This document shows positions 26,140-35,165 of a stretch of DNA of 41,674 bases, piece after piece. The notes under the pieces are model-generated. The model saw only the letters and a program-made list of their open reading frames with translations, ran no database searches and was not told the origin of the DNA. The first letter of the stretch is position 1. Every line of letters begins with the position of its first letter. Position numbers and translations under genes: made by a program. Origin of the DNA: Planctomycetota bacterium (lineage in GTDB: Bacteria; Planctomycetota; Planctomycetia; Pirellulales; Pirellulaceae); contig JAQCHP010000030.1 of the NCBI GenBank assembly GCA_027619595.1, forward strand, positions 1 through 41,674, in the 5' to 3' direction.

Positions 26140-26510
26140 GACGGTCCCCTCAAACAGGTGCCAAGCCAACGATGACCAGCACGGTTTATCTAACCGATTC
26201 AGATAGGATAATCGGCAAGGTCTTCCAGCTTCTTTGGCCGAACTGCACAGATTTATTGAAGTTAGTCTCCTGTTTTTCCTAGATTGCCAAGTTTTCAGGG
26301 CTGCTTGGCCGTGGAAGCGACTATATTTGAGGGCCGTCGCAATTTGTAGAGTCCCCTGCAGCGCGTGCGGGTGCCGGCGAACCCTCGCTAGCGAGGGTTC
26401 GTAGTACTAAGTTGCTTTTCGTTGACAGGTATCGGAGAGTCGTTAGGATGGTGTGGTCGGTGCCCCGAGGCAGTCGACTGCGTTTCGGACCGGTGTCATT
26501 GGATCATGAA
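26140..26510. promoter_or_regulatory. Divergent intergenic region with promoters
   Basis: These 371 bases separate the Wza-like gene (minus) from the large TPR gene (plus). Promoters for both must lie here. I could not assign convincing -35/-10 pairs. The main visible structure is the 24-bp palindrome at 26378-26401. An alternative ATG for the TPR gene occurs at 26448. Confidence 0.5.
26378..26401. repeat. Perfect 24-bp palindrome
   Basis: The halves 26378-26389 and 26390-26401 are exact reverse complements with no spacer (centre GCTAGC). No gene ends here, so it is not an obvious terminator. Its place between divergent genes is compatible with an operator for a dimeric regulator, or with a dispersed intergenic palindrome of the kind seen in planctomycete genomes. 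It lies 110 bases upstream of the chosen TPR-protein start. Confidence 0.85.
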
Positions 26511-29500
26511 ATGAAGAAAAAGCTAAATATCAAGTTCGTTGGCATTTTGGCCGTTGCCTGTGTCGTGGCCCTGGGGACCATCAAGTATGTCCATGACTTC
26601 CAGGTAGGGCGGCAGGCAGGTCGTTTGGCCGAACAAGCCGACAAGTCGCGGGCCGAAGGTGATTTGGAGCAGACTGTCGAGTCGTTGCAGCGATATCTCG
26701 CCTATCGCCCGCTCGACGCGAAACGTCGCACCGAGTTGGCCAAGACCTACATTGAGCTTCTGGAAGGGTCTGAAGTGCCAAGCCGAGCCGAGCGTAAGAG
26801 CGCGGTTCAGTTCATTGAACGGGCGTTGCCGACAGATCAGGACAATCCGGAATTGCATTGGGCCGCCGGCAAACTCTTTATGAAGTTTTTCAGGGTTGAC
26901 GACGCGATGACCCATTTGCTCAAAGTCGAAGCAGCCTATGCCGCTAATCCCGAACTCAATTTGGGTAACGACAAACTAGGGGATGTGCAATTAGCAATCG
27001 CTCAGTCATACGTTGGAAATGAGGACCGCGACCAAGCTGTTGATTACCTTAAGAAAACGCTGGGATATACGGCCGCTGTCGAAGAGTACGATCCAGCCAA
27101 TACGCCTGCATCGGCGACCTCTTCTGCGTTTGCTCTCTTGGCCGCATTGCTGGACAGCCATTTGCAGGACAGTCGCAGCGCACTTCTCGTAATTGATCAT
27201 ATGGTTGCCGCACGTCCTCAAGACTACAAGTCCCATTTAACGAGAGCGCAATATCTGAGCAGCCAAGGCGAACCTGAAAAATACGACACTCAGATCGAGC
27301 TTGACGTCGCCAAGGCGGAAGAACTAGCGCCGGACGAGACCGAGGTAGTTATCGTCACGGCGGAATTTGCTCTGAATCATGGGAACCACGAAAGGGCGTT
27401 TGCCATATTGGAAAAGGGACGTCAAAAGTTTCCCGACGACCGACGCATCTATGCGCTGCAAGCGAACGCCGCACGCATGACAGGAGATATGCCGGCGGCT
27501 ATCCAGTTTATCAACGACGGGCTGTCGCGCCTGGTGAACGATGTTGAGTTGCTCGTCACGCGTGCCGAACTGCAGGCCTTGCATCGAGATGGGCCGGGAC
27601 TCGATGCTACGATCGCAAAGCTCAAAGAGCGGGTCCGTCCAGAGTTGTTGGAGTTTTTCCAGGCCGAGCGACATTTCATACAAGGCGAGTACGCCATGGT
27701 CGCCGACATCTTGAAACGCGTACGATCGGTTTTGCCCGTGCGATTCGAAAACCGTGCCAGTTTCCTAGAGGTAACTGTTGCTAGTGCGTCGAATCACGAG
27801 GCTCCTGAAATCAGCAATTCGACCGGGTTGGACGTAAAGTACCAATACGCCGTAAATCTGGAAAATAGCGGTCAGGCCGAACAGGCCTTGGCGATGTTTC
27901 AGGCGATCTTAGCGGAAGTTGCCAAGAGCCAGCGGATTACGAAGGAAAATCGCGAAAAGTTTGCCGTGGATATTCGAACCCACATTCTGCAGAACCAAAT
28001 TGTCCTGCAACGGCGGTTGCCCGAAAGCGAACGGAAATGGGATGAAGTAGTCGCAATGACTAAGGAAATCTTGAAGAGCGACGTCTTGCCGCCCGTGCGA
28101 AAAGACGCATTGCAGCTAAGTATCCTGGTCAACGCTGGCGAGAAAGCGAAATCGCAGAAATTTGCGGAAGTCTGCTTGAAACGACACCCGGACGACTTGT
28201 CTATTTGGATTGTTGTCCTGCAGACGAAGGAAGACTTCGCATCCGCGAATCAATTTGTGGATGAAATGGAGGCTAAATTTAAGGACTCGGTAGCACTCCG
28301 TCTTCGTCGCGCGGGAATTATCGGGCGGTTCCGTCCCGCAGATGCAATCGAACGTCTGCAAGCACTCGACCGCAACACCGATCAATTCCCGCCAGATCAG
28401 GTGGCCAGCCTTCAGTATGTTATAGGCACCCAGTTTGCGATCTGTGGTGATGTCCCTCAGGCCTACGAAATGTGGAAGAGAGTTGCGGCGAGCCGTCCTG
28501 CCGATATGGACTTGCGAATGCGACTTCTGCGGTACTACCTGGAACGCGATATGCCAACCGAAGTTGATGTATGGACGCAGGAAATCTCGAAGTTGACCTC
28601 GGCGCAAAGTGATGAATCAAAATACATTACCGCACTCAAGGCGGTCATGGCAGCGCATCGGCTTAATTCCAAAAATGAACCTTTCAACGCAGAGGAACTT
28701 GCTAAAGCCAAGGAAATGGTGACAGAAGTCTTACGTGAGAGGCCCAAGTGGGAGGATATGCTGAAAATTGCCGCAGATATCGAACTCCTCACCGGCAACC
28801 TGCCCCGTGCTACCGAACTGTTGAAACAGCTTGCGGCGGTCAGGCCGGGGGACTCGTCGGTCACGGTACCACTCGTGCAACTTCTCGTTCGCAATAAGCA
28901 ATTTACCGAAGCAGCCGTCGTCTTGGGGCAATTGGGTGAAGCAGCACTGACGCCCGATCTCTTAAAGATGAAGGTAGGTGTCTTAGAGGAATTGGGAAGA
29001 TTCGAAGATGCTCTGTCCAGCATGCAACAACTGGTCAAGTTGAGTCCCGATGATCCCAAGCTTGAGTACTTTACCGGACGGTTGTTGTCGCGCGCAAAGG
29101 ACTATCCGAAAGCGGAGGCAGCATTTCGCTCGAGTTTGAAACGAGATCCCAAGAACGGCGAGGCCTGGGAAGAATTGGTTCGCGTGTTTGTGCTGCAAGA
29201 CCGCAAAGTGGAAGCCGAGAATGTATTGCTCGAGTCCCAATTGCAACTTCAAAACGATCCCACTTTAGCTAAGTATGTGAAGGCCCGCGGATCTGTCATC
29301 TTGGGAGACACGGAGGCAGCCGATCAGGCCTATCGGGAATTGGCTGTCTCTCGTCCGAAAGACTTATCTGTTTTGCAACTTGCGGCAACCCACTTTTTGA
29401 AAACCAATCGCCCTAATGTTGCTCGCGGTTATACCGATCGCATGTTGCGTGAGAAAGAAGCGTCGCCATTTAGCGAATGGGCAAGGCGAACGAACGCGGA

Positions 29501-30887
29501 GATCCTGGCAAATAACGGTCTGGGCCGGTACGCCGATTTTCTGAATGCCGTGGAATTGCTGCAAACGAATTCGCCAGATGGCCAATTAAAAGGCGAAGAC
29601 TTGCAGGTGTATCTGAAATTGGCTGCGAATCGTTCCGATACGGTGCACCAAGCCAAAGCATTAGAACTGATTCGCGGGGAAGAGAAGAGTCGCCAGCTCA
29701 CGGAGGTCGAACAATTTGCCAAAGCAAAACTGTTGCTTGCGCGTAACGATTGGGATGGCTACAAGGAATCGATGACCAAGATTCTGACGGTTGGAACACC
29801 CAACGCTGAGTACCTTCACCATTGGATTACGAATCTGCTAAATCGCAATGAATTGGCCTTAGCCCGTCAATGGTTCACGAACTACCCGGTTGGTACGCCT
29901 GGGCACGTTCCAATCGAGTTAGAACTCCTGGCCCGTGAGCGCCGAACGAATGATCTCTTGAGTAAGGTTCAAACACTCACTCCGCCGGATGCAAAATTGC
30001 GCGAGGGCAACAACGTTAATATTGTGTTGCAACTTGCCGGAATTCTGGAGGCTACATCCAAATACGATCCAAGTTTGCTGCAGTCAGCCGAAGGTCTACT
30101 CAAGAAGGTGGCCGGTCTGCAGCAAGATTATCAACTCGAGTTGATCAGTTTTCACGGACGACAATTTGACAAGTTAGAACTCGCTTTTCAAGAATGCGAA
30201 GCCCTCTTGGAAAAGGCAGACGAGGGGATCGCTGCGAAAATCGGACAGGTGGTCGTCAGATCTTTGCGAGCACATGGTGAGAAGCTGACACCCGATTCGG
30301 CGCCAATAAAGCGCGGAGCCGAGATGTTTGCGAAAATCAAACAGGCGATGCCGGAGTCGGCCGATGTGCAGTTGCTTGAAGCGGAAATGGCAGAGGTTCA
30401 ACATCAATCGGACGTGGCCCTTTCAATTTATCAGAGCCTGGAAAAACAATCTGGTTTGTCCGATGTCGTCCGGGCGCAAGTACTCAATAATCTTGCGTAC
30501 CGGCTGTATTTGGCCGGAAAAGGACAGGAGTCGATGCCCTACATCGACGAGGCCATTCAATTGCTGGGCAACCGGCCCGATCTGTTGGATACGCGGGCTG
30601 TTATTCACCTGGAATTAGGGCGCGTCGATGCGGCAGTGGCTGACCTACGAACAGCCACCGAACTCAGCGACATGCCATTAATTTGGCTTCATCTCGCTCA
30701 GGCGGAGCTACGTGCGGGGCACCAAGAACTGGCCGTCAAGGCGTTTGTTGCGTCGCGAGAACTTGGATTGCAGCCCGATTCACTGGATTCCGTCGATCGA
30801 AAGGTCTACGACGCGGTGTACGCTGAATTAGAGACGCAGCTTCCGCCAGCGACTGCCGCCACGAACCAACAGACCTCGGCGGGATAA
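26511..30887 (+). CDS. Large membrane-anchored TPR-repeat protein
   Basis: This 1458-residue protein starts with KKKLNIKFVGILAVACVVALGTIKYV, an N-terminal membrane anchor or uncleaved signal. The rest is almost entirely alpha-helical TPR-like repeats (for example the segments around AVESLQRYLAYRPLDAKRR, LVKLSPDDPKLEYFTGRLL and YRLYLAGKGQESMPYIDEA). TPR solenoids scaffold protein complexes; this one probably faces the periplasm. It is divergent from a Wza-like gene, and polysaccharide/exosortase loci often contain a long TPR protein (PrsT), which offers a possible analogy. The ATG at 26511 has GGAT upstream and gives a proper anchor; starts at 26412 (TTG) and 26448 (ATG) would add an unlikely leader. 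No enzyme domain is visible. Confidence 0.88.
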   Translation: MKKKLNIKFVGILAVACVVALGTIKYVHDFQVGRQAGRLAEQADKSRAEGDLEQTVESLQRYLAYRPLDAKRRTELAKTYIELLEGSEVPSRAERKSAVQFIERALPTDQDNPELHWAAGKLFMKFFRVDDAMTHLLKVEAAYAANPELNLGNDKLGDVQLAIAQSYVGNEDRDQAVDYLKKTLGYTAAVEEYDPANTPASATSSAFALLAALLDSHLQDSRSALLVIDHMVAARPQDYKSHLTRAQYLSSQGEPEKYDTQIELDVAKAEELAPDETEVVIVTAEFALNHGNHERAFAILEKGRQKFPDDRRIYALQANAARMTGDMPAAIQFINDGLSRLVNDVELLVTRAELQALHRDGPGLDATIAKLKERVRPELLEFFQAERHFIQGEYAMVADILKRVRSVLPVRFENRASFLEVTVASASNHEAPEISNSTGLDVKYQYAVNLENSGQAEQALAMFQAILAEVAKSQRITKENREKFAVDIRTHILQNQIVLQRRLPESERKWDEVVAMTKEILKSDVLPPVRKDALQLSILVNAGEKAKSQKFAEVCLKRHPDDLSIWIVVLQTKEDFASANQFVDEMEAKFKDSVALRLRRAGIIGRFRPADAIERLQALDRNTDQFPPDQVASLQYVIGTQFAICGDVPQAYEMWKRVAASRPADMDLRMRLLRYYLERDMPTEVDVWTQEISKLTSAQSDESKYITALKAVMAAHRLNSKNEPFNAEELAKAKEMVTEVLRERPKWEDMLKIAADIELLTGNLPRATELLKQLAAVRPGDSSVTVPLVQLLVRNKQFTEAAVVLGQLGEAALTPDLLKMKVGVLEELGRFEDALSSMQQLVKLSPDDPKLEYFTGRLLSRAKDYPKAEAAFRSSLKRDPKNGEAWEELVRVFVLQDRKVEAENVLLESQLQLQNDPTLAKYVKARGSVILGDTEAADQAYRELAVSRPKDLSVLQLAATHFLKTNRPNVARGYTDRMLREKEASPFSEWARRTNAEILANNGLGRYADFLNAVELLQTNSPDGQLKGEDLQVYLKLAANRSDTVHQAKALELIRGEEKSRQLTEVEQFAKAKLLLARNDWDGYKESMTKILTVGTPNAEYLHHWITNLLNRNELALARQWFTNYPVGTPGHVPIELELLARERRTNDLLSKVQTLTPPDAKLREGNNVNIVLQLAGILEATSKYDPSLLQSAEGLLKKVAGLQQDYQLELISFHGRQFDKLELAFQECEALLEKADEGIAAKIGQVVVRSLRAHGEKLTPDSAPIKRGAEMFAKIKQAMPESADVQLLEAEMAEVQHQSDVALSIYQSLEKQSGLSDVVRAQVLNNLAYRLYLAGKGQESMPYIDEAIQLLGNRPDLLDTRAVIHLELGRVDAAVADLRTATELSDMPLIWLHLAQAELRAGHQELAVKAFVASRELGLQPDSLDSVDRKVYDAVYAELETQLPPATAATNQQTSAG

Positions 30888-31024
30888 GTCGTCTTCCCAC
30901 AGCACATGCGTTTACGCGGTAGGTTTCCTGAGGGGAATTTGTATGGCGGGATCGATGACAGGGCACCGCCTAGTTCCGTAGATGTTATTTTTCCGACAAC
31001 AACATGCAATGGATATAAGTCACG

Positions 31025-31315
31025 ATGGACACGACGAGCGAAAATTGGTTGAAGTTCTTTGCGGGTTGGCCCTCCGAACTACCACGCAGAGGACTGGTCG
31101 TATCCAGCTATCAAGAACAGATTCCATTTGAAAATTTTCTCATCCGGGATGAGATTATCCTATTGGAACGCCGGTCTCCCGACGCACTGGGTGCACGCAA
31201 AGTATTGCTTCAATTGAACCAAATTTTGGCGGTTAAGATCGTCGATCCTGTGGGACTATCCGTCTTTGAAGCTGCAGGTTTTAGTGAACTCTGCTCGTCC
31301 GCTATGGCAAATTAG
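31025..31315 (+). CDS. Small hypothetical protein
   Basis: This is a 96-residue soluble protein with balanced composition and no signal peptide. A pattern such as GLVVSSYQEQIPFENFLIRDEIILLERRS followed by LLQLNQILAVKIVDP suggests a small beta-rich fold, perhaps RNA- or membrane-associated, but I recognise no family. It lies 137 bases after the TPR gene and 46 bases before the cysteine desulfurase gene on the same strand, so it may be co-transcribed with the latter. Confidence 0.7.
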   Translation: MDTTSENWLKFFAGWPSELPRRGLVVSSYQEQIPFENFLIRDEIILLERRSPDALGARKVLLQLNQILAVKIVDPVGLSVFEAAGFSELCSSAMAN

Positions 31316-31361
31316 GGCGGTCTTCGACCACCGATGGATTTGATAGTGGACCTGCCGTTCT

Positions 31362-32495
31362 ATGAAACTCATTTACCTGGATTACAACGCCACAACGCCG
31401 ATTCTAGCGCCGGTCCAGGAGGCCATGCGGCCGTTTCTGGAACGGCATTACGGGAATCCCTCAAGTAGTCACGCGATGGGGCGTGCATGCGCTGAAGCAG
31501 TCGCGGACGCAAGGGAGCAGGTCGCTGCCTTGGTCGGTGCTACCCCCGAGGAAATCGTTTTCACGTCGGGCGGGACCGAAAGTAACAACCTCGCGCTGCT
31601 GGGTAGTTTGCTCGATCTTCGTTTGCCCATCCATTTGATCGTCTCGGCGGTTGAGCACCCCGCGGTGATGGAACCGGCAAAGTATCTCGCTCGACGCGGA
31701 ATCGAATTGACCGTTGTTTCCTGCGATCGCTACGGCATGATCGATCCAGCGGCCGTGAAATCGGCCATTCGTCCGCACACGCGTTTGGTGAGCGTAATGC
31801 ATGCCAATAATGAGACCGGCACGATCCAACCGATAGCCGAGATTTCACGGATTTGCCGCGCGCGAGGGATTCAACTCCATTGTGATGCGGCTCAAAGCGT
31901 TGGCAAGTTGCCGATCGATGTACCAGGTCTGGGGATCGACCTGTTGTCGCTGGCGGGTCACAAGATGTATGCGCCCAAAGGGATCGGCGTGTTGTGTGTT
32001 CGCGAAGGTGTGCACTTGGAGCCGCTCTTGCGTGGGGCAGGGCACGAAAGTGGACTTCGGGCTGGAACCGAAAATGTGGCCTCCATTGTGGGTATCGGGC
32101 ATGCCGCCACCTTGTTGCGCACGCACCAACAAGATGGCGCGGAACGGTTGCAAAAGTTGCGAGATCAACTGCACGCACGATTGAAAGAAGGCGTGGGCGA
32201 CGAATTGCTCCTAATCGGGCACCCTACCGAACGGCTACCCAACACGCTGAACGTCGCGTTTCCGGGAGTCGTCGGTCGGGAATTACTCGCGCGCACACCG
32301 GACGTCTGCGCGTCCACGGGTAGCGCTTGCCACGGTGATCTACTTACGCAAAGTCCAACCATGGACGCAATGCAGATTCCCGCTCACCTCGGCAAAGGAG
32401 CAGTCAGGCTCAGTGTGGGATGGCCAACGTCGGAGAAAGATGTACTCGATGCGGCCGACGCATTGATTGCCAGTTGGGATACCCTTCGCGATTAG
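31362..32495 (+). CDS. Cysteine desulfurase (NifS/IscS family)
   Basis: This PLP enzyme of 377 residues removes sulfur from cysteine for Fe-S clusters, tRNA thiolation or other uses. Family marks are YLDYNATTP at the start, TSGGTESNNLAL, HANNETG, HCDAAQSVGK, the PLP lysine in AGHKMYAPKG (Lys201), and the sulfur-accepting cysteine in STGSAC (Cys323). It is class I by length and motif layout. No IscU, IscA or Fdx gene adjoins it, so it may be a stand-alone or NifS-like enzyme. The ATG at 31362 gives the canonical N-terminus. Confidence 0.95.
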   Translation: MKLIYLDYNATTPILAPVQEAMRPFLERHYGNPSSSHAMGRACAEAVADAREQVAALVGATPEEIVFTSGGTESNNLALLGSLLDLRLPIHLIVSAVEHPAVMEPAKYLARRGIELTVVSCDRYGMIDPAAVKSAIRPHTRLVSVMHANNETGTIQPIAEISRICRARGIQLHCDAAQSVGKLPIDVPGLGIDLLSLAGHKMYAPKGIGVLCVREGVHLEPLLRGAGHESGLRAGTENVASIVGIGHAATLLRTHQQDGAERLQKLRDQLHARLKEGVGDELLLIGHPTERLPNTLNVAFPGVVGRELLARTPDVCASTGSACHGDLLTQSPTMDAMQIPAHLGKGAVRLSVGWPTSEKDVLDAADALIASWDTLRD

Positions 32496-33189
32496 TGGGT
32501 GTCCGAAATTGCGTCGGTATGCCAGACCGATATAAGTTGCGTTGAACACCATTGCTGACACAGGTCACGCCCTCATTAGGCACTGGGGCCATAGGTCTAC
32601 ACCCAGCACGTGGGTCCCCCTATTTGGTACATAAGCCCGGTGGCCCCCGGGTTTCCGGGGATTTGATGGACGAAACGGCTTCTTGGGATAGATGGGCAAT
32701 AAGTTATGGCATCGAAAGAGCTTGCGGCGAAAATGTCCAGAAAACGAACGATTTTGACGTAATCCGTGCGGAGACTCGCGGAAGCACTTTCGGCCCGTTG
32801 CAACTCAACTGTGCGGCTGGCGACCACGAGAACGAACAATCACCCAGGACGCTAGACGCGGGAGACGGTGCAGCGTGTTAGAATTTGCGAGATTCAGAAG
32901 CACGTTCGCCTCAAAGCTCGACCTACGAGAATTTTCGAAAAGCGTGGATCCGACTCCGATTGCAGTAAGGAACTGGCTGATCCTATTGTTTTTTTGGATT
33001 TCTCGGCGAGCACGTAGAACTGCCAGATTGCCAACGGGCAGTAGCTAAGCAACCGAACATCCCAATACCATCGTTCCGTTACGATCGGCCACGAACCTTC
33101 GTACGTGGTCCCTTGTTCCCGTTGTCACCGCCAACCGCAATTGTCGCACGGTGGGACGAGTCTGATAGATTTGGATCTGAGGTTGGGAA
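32496..33189. other. Intergenic region, no gene recognised
   Basis: About 690 bases after the cysteine desulfurase gene contain no convincing coding frame; the longest open frames lack protein-like composition. A GC-rich 6-bp hairpin at 32645-32660 (CCCCGG, loop GTTT, CCGGGG) lies 150 bases past the stop and is followed by only a short T stretch, so its role as a terminator is doubtful. Confidence 0.5.
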
Positions 33190-33372
33190 ATGTCTGACGG
33201 ATCGAACGAACGCCGCATACAACGTGTTTTATTCGCTATTGGTCTGTTCGTTATCGGATATACTTTCGTGTACGGCGAGGCGAGGTTCATGGAACCACAA
33301 CTAGTCCCCTTGTTCGCATTGGCGTTGGGATTGGGACTCGCGATCTTCCTATGGATACGTAGTAAGAAGTAA
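33190..33372 (+). CDS. Small two-helix membrane protein
   Basis: This 60-residue protein has a short hydrophilic start, then two hydrophobic segments (VLFAIGLFVIGYTFVYG and LVPLFALALGLGLAIFLWI), and ends in a basic tail (RSKK). No family recognised. A GGGAA stretch precedes the ATG closely. The alternating hydrophobic and charged pattern is unlikely to be chance, but there is no context to suggest a role. Confidence 0.6.
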   Translation: MSDGSNERRIQRVLFAIGLFVIGYTFVYGEARFMEPQLVPLFALALGLGLAIFLWIRSKK

Positions 33373-33680
33373 TTCCCCCGCGCGATGTTCTAGGCGAGAG
33401 CCCAGTTCTTGCTTTCCTCCTCCCGCACGAACCTGTGCCGGTTCGGCCCGCGACTGCTAGGCTCGCGATATGCTCCGCCGCCTGCGCATCGCCATGTCGG
33501 AGTTCGTCGCCCTCGTGGCGGCGGTTCGTCACTGTCAACTACCGCCTGGGCGGCGCCGACGACGTGCGAACGCCGCTGTGCCCCAACCGGCAACGCTGGT
33601 GCTGATGTTTGCGGCGGCTGGTTTGAGTGCGCATCGAGGCCGGGCGGTCTATTTCAAGTGCCAGAAACTCATGAGCGCGC
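33373..33680. other. Intergenic region, no gene recognised
   Basis: About 310 bases between the small membrane protein and the PEP-CTERM gene. The part from about 33450 to 33660 is visibly richer in GC than its surroundings and has several open frames in both directions, none with recognisable protein features. It could be a decayed coding fragment, but I cannot name it. Confidence 0.45.
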
Positions 33681-33704
33681 AAAAGCCCGCGCGTCCCGCG
33701 GGCT
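33681..33704 (-). terminator. Intrinsic terminator of the PEP-CTERM gene
   Basis: On the minus strand an 8-bp GC-rich stem (AGCCCGCG and CGCGGGCT with a 5-base loop) is followed by TTT, 18 bases after the stop codon at 33722. Position and shape fit a factor-independent terminator, though the T-run is short. Confidence 0.7.
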
Positions 33705-33721
33705 CAGATTGCATTAAACCC

Positions 33722-34606
33722 TCAGCCAATGCTTCGGCGGCGCAGTGCCGCTAGAGCGACTCCTCCGAGAGTCACCAGTGCGAAGGTACCTGGCTCAGGT
33801 ACTGCGGTAATCGTGATTCTCGCGATACCTGTGCCGGTCAATTGGTTGAAATCAAATCCCGTCAGGTCAACACCACCAGCGTTTAGGAAGCCAGCAAATG
33901 GGTCGCCGGGGACGTTTTGGATTACCGTCGTTGCATCAAGAGGACCCAAGTCGGGTCCCCCTTGTCCAGCGGGCAAGCCACGCCCAGGGAACAAGGGATT
34001 ACCAGCCGAAAAGGCAAAGTCTTCTTCCTCCGTGCCGGCGTCGTTAACCGAGCCTGGGGTGCCGATGAGGAAGCTAATCGAGCCTTGCCCATCGTACAGG
34101 GACATCAAATCATGTGCGAGCGGATTGCCGTTGGCAACAAAGAAATCGTTTGTCGGAATCACCATCGCGCCATAAGAAAAGTAGCGATTGGAACCATCGA
34201 TGTCGATTGTGAAGAGCTGCGTAGCCATCCCGCCAGACTGAATCGGCGGTGGGCCTGAAGCGCTCGCCAACGTGCCGTCCACTCGGTCGGCTCCAGGTTG
34301 CGACGAGGCCACGGTCGCACTCTGATTCAAATTGTTGATATAGGTCCGGCCCGCCAAGAAATCAGCGCTGATTGCTGATGTATCTCCATCTTCGGCAATG
34401 CGTTCGAGCCCAGGCTGTGTACTCAACCCTTGGTTGTAGCTGTCAAAACTTCCATCATGAAAGCCAACCCAGAGCGGCGTAATCGCAACACTATTCGACG
34501 TAAGGTTCTCGACGGTCACGCGTACTTGGACCGCTTGCGCCGTGCAGGCCGTTGCCAGCAGAACCGAAAAAACACCCGCTAATCTCAAACTTTTGTAGCA
34601 ACTCAT
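33722..34606 (-). CDS. Spondin-like domain protein with PEP-CTERM sorting signal
   Basis: This is a 294-residue exported protein. The signal peptide (SLRLAGVFSVLLATACTAQA) is followed by a spondin N-type domain (VTVENLTSNSVAITPLWVGFHDGSFD; GLERIAEDGDTSAI). The C-terminus has the PEP-CTERM signature: VPEPGT, a hydrophobic segment FALVTLGGVALAAL, and an Arg-rich end (RRRS). PEP-CTERM proteins are cut by an exosortase and released or anchored in EPS-related surfaces. ATG at 34606 is supported by GAGGAG seven bases upstream; the frame extends further but without a plausible start. No exosortase gene is in the window. A terminator follows at 33681. Confidence 0.92.
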   Translation of the reverse strand: MSCYKSLRLAGVFSVLLATACTAQAVQVRVTVENLTSNSVAITPLWVGFHDGSFDSYNQGLSTQPGLERIAEDGDTSAISADFLAGRTYINNLNQSATVASSQPGADRVDGTLASASGPPPIQSGGMATQLFTIDIDGSNRYFSYGAMVIPTNDFFVANGNPLAHDLMSLYDGQGSISFLIGTPGSVNDAGTEEEDFAFSAGNPLFPGRGLPAGQGGPDLGPLDATTVIQNVPGDPFAGFLNAGGVDLTGFDFNQLTGTGIARITITAVPEPGTFALVTLGGVALAALRRRSIG

Positions 34607-35165
34607 CGTCCCACTCCTCTGTTGGTGAAAACTCGCCGCCGAGAAACAGTCTTGGTGCGAGCGGCAACACCGCACTAGGCGGCAACCCGACTCCCCAGCA
34701 CTCGACGGCACCAGCAAGTTAGACTTGGAAGACGCTGAGCGATTACAGCAAAAAATTGACCCCGCCGAAAAAAATCTGCAATTTGGCCATGCCGAAGAAC
34801 CGGCCGTCCTTCGCGTCGTCGTTGGGAACGACGACGCAGTTGTGTCTTCGCAGCCCTTTGGGCCCAGTGGTACCGAAGCCGTCACCAGGTGCCATTTGGC
34901 GACTCCATTATTGGGACGCTGGTTCCCAACAGCGTTTTTGGGCAAGTTGCCCGAACGAAAAGGATGAATGCCACCGGCCTATTTGTTCCCCGCAGTAATC
35001 CTTGGCCTGAAAAGCCCGCGTCGAACACGATGATTCACGTTCCTGCGCCGGCTTGCTGGCGAAATGAGGGCTAATCTGCACCTCAGATGACACCTCATGA
35101 TATGCTCGGTACCACCGGCTTTCATGCTCTACTCCGGTGTTCGCATCGGGACCGCCTGTCGGCAA
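34607..35165. other. Intergenic region with a perfect 11-bp hairpin
   Basis: About 560 bases between the PEP-CTERM gene start and the lpxA stop. At 34813-34837 an exact 11-bp inverted repeat encloses a GGG loop; neither side has a T-run, so it is not a clear terminator. Open frames here lack protein-like features. The promoter of the PEP-CTERM gene should be near 34640-34760, but I could not assign it. Confidence 0.5.

Noticed and set aside
32552-32881. 109-residue frame after the desulfurase gene
   Set aside because: No ribosome site, no protein-like pattern and no hydrophobic core; treated as non-coding.
33409-33754. Overlapping frames in a GC-rich patch that looked like a decayed transposase or gene fragment
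   Set aside because: No transposase motif, terminal repeat or target duplication could be seen in any frame.
34725-34967. 80-residue frame upstream of the PEP-CTERM gene, and the upstream extension of that gene's own frame to 34945
   Set aside because: Neither has protein-like character; the signal peptide and strong ribosome site fix the PEP-CTERM start at 34606.
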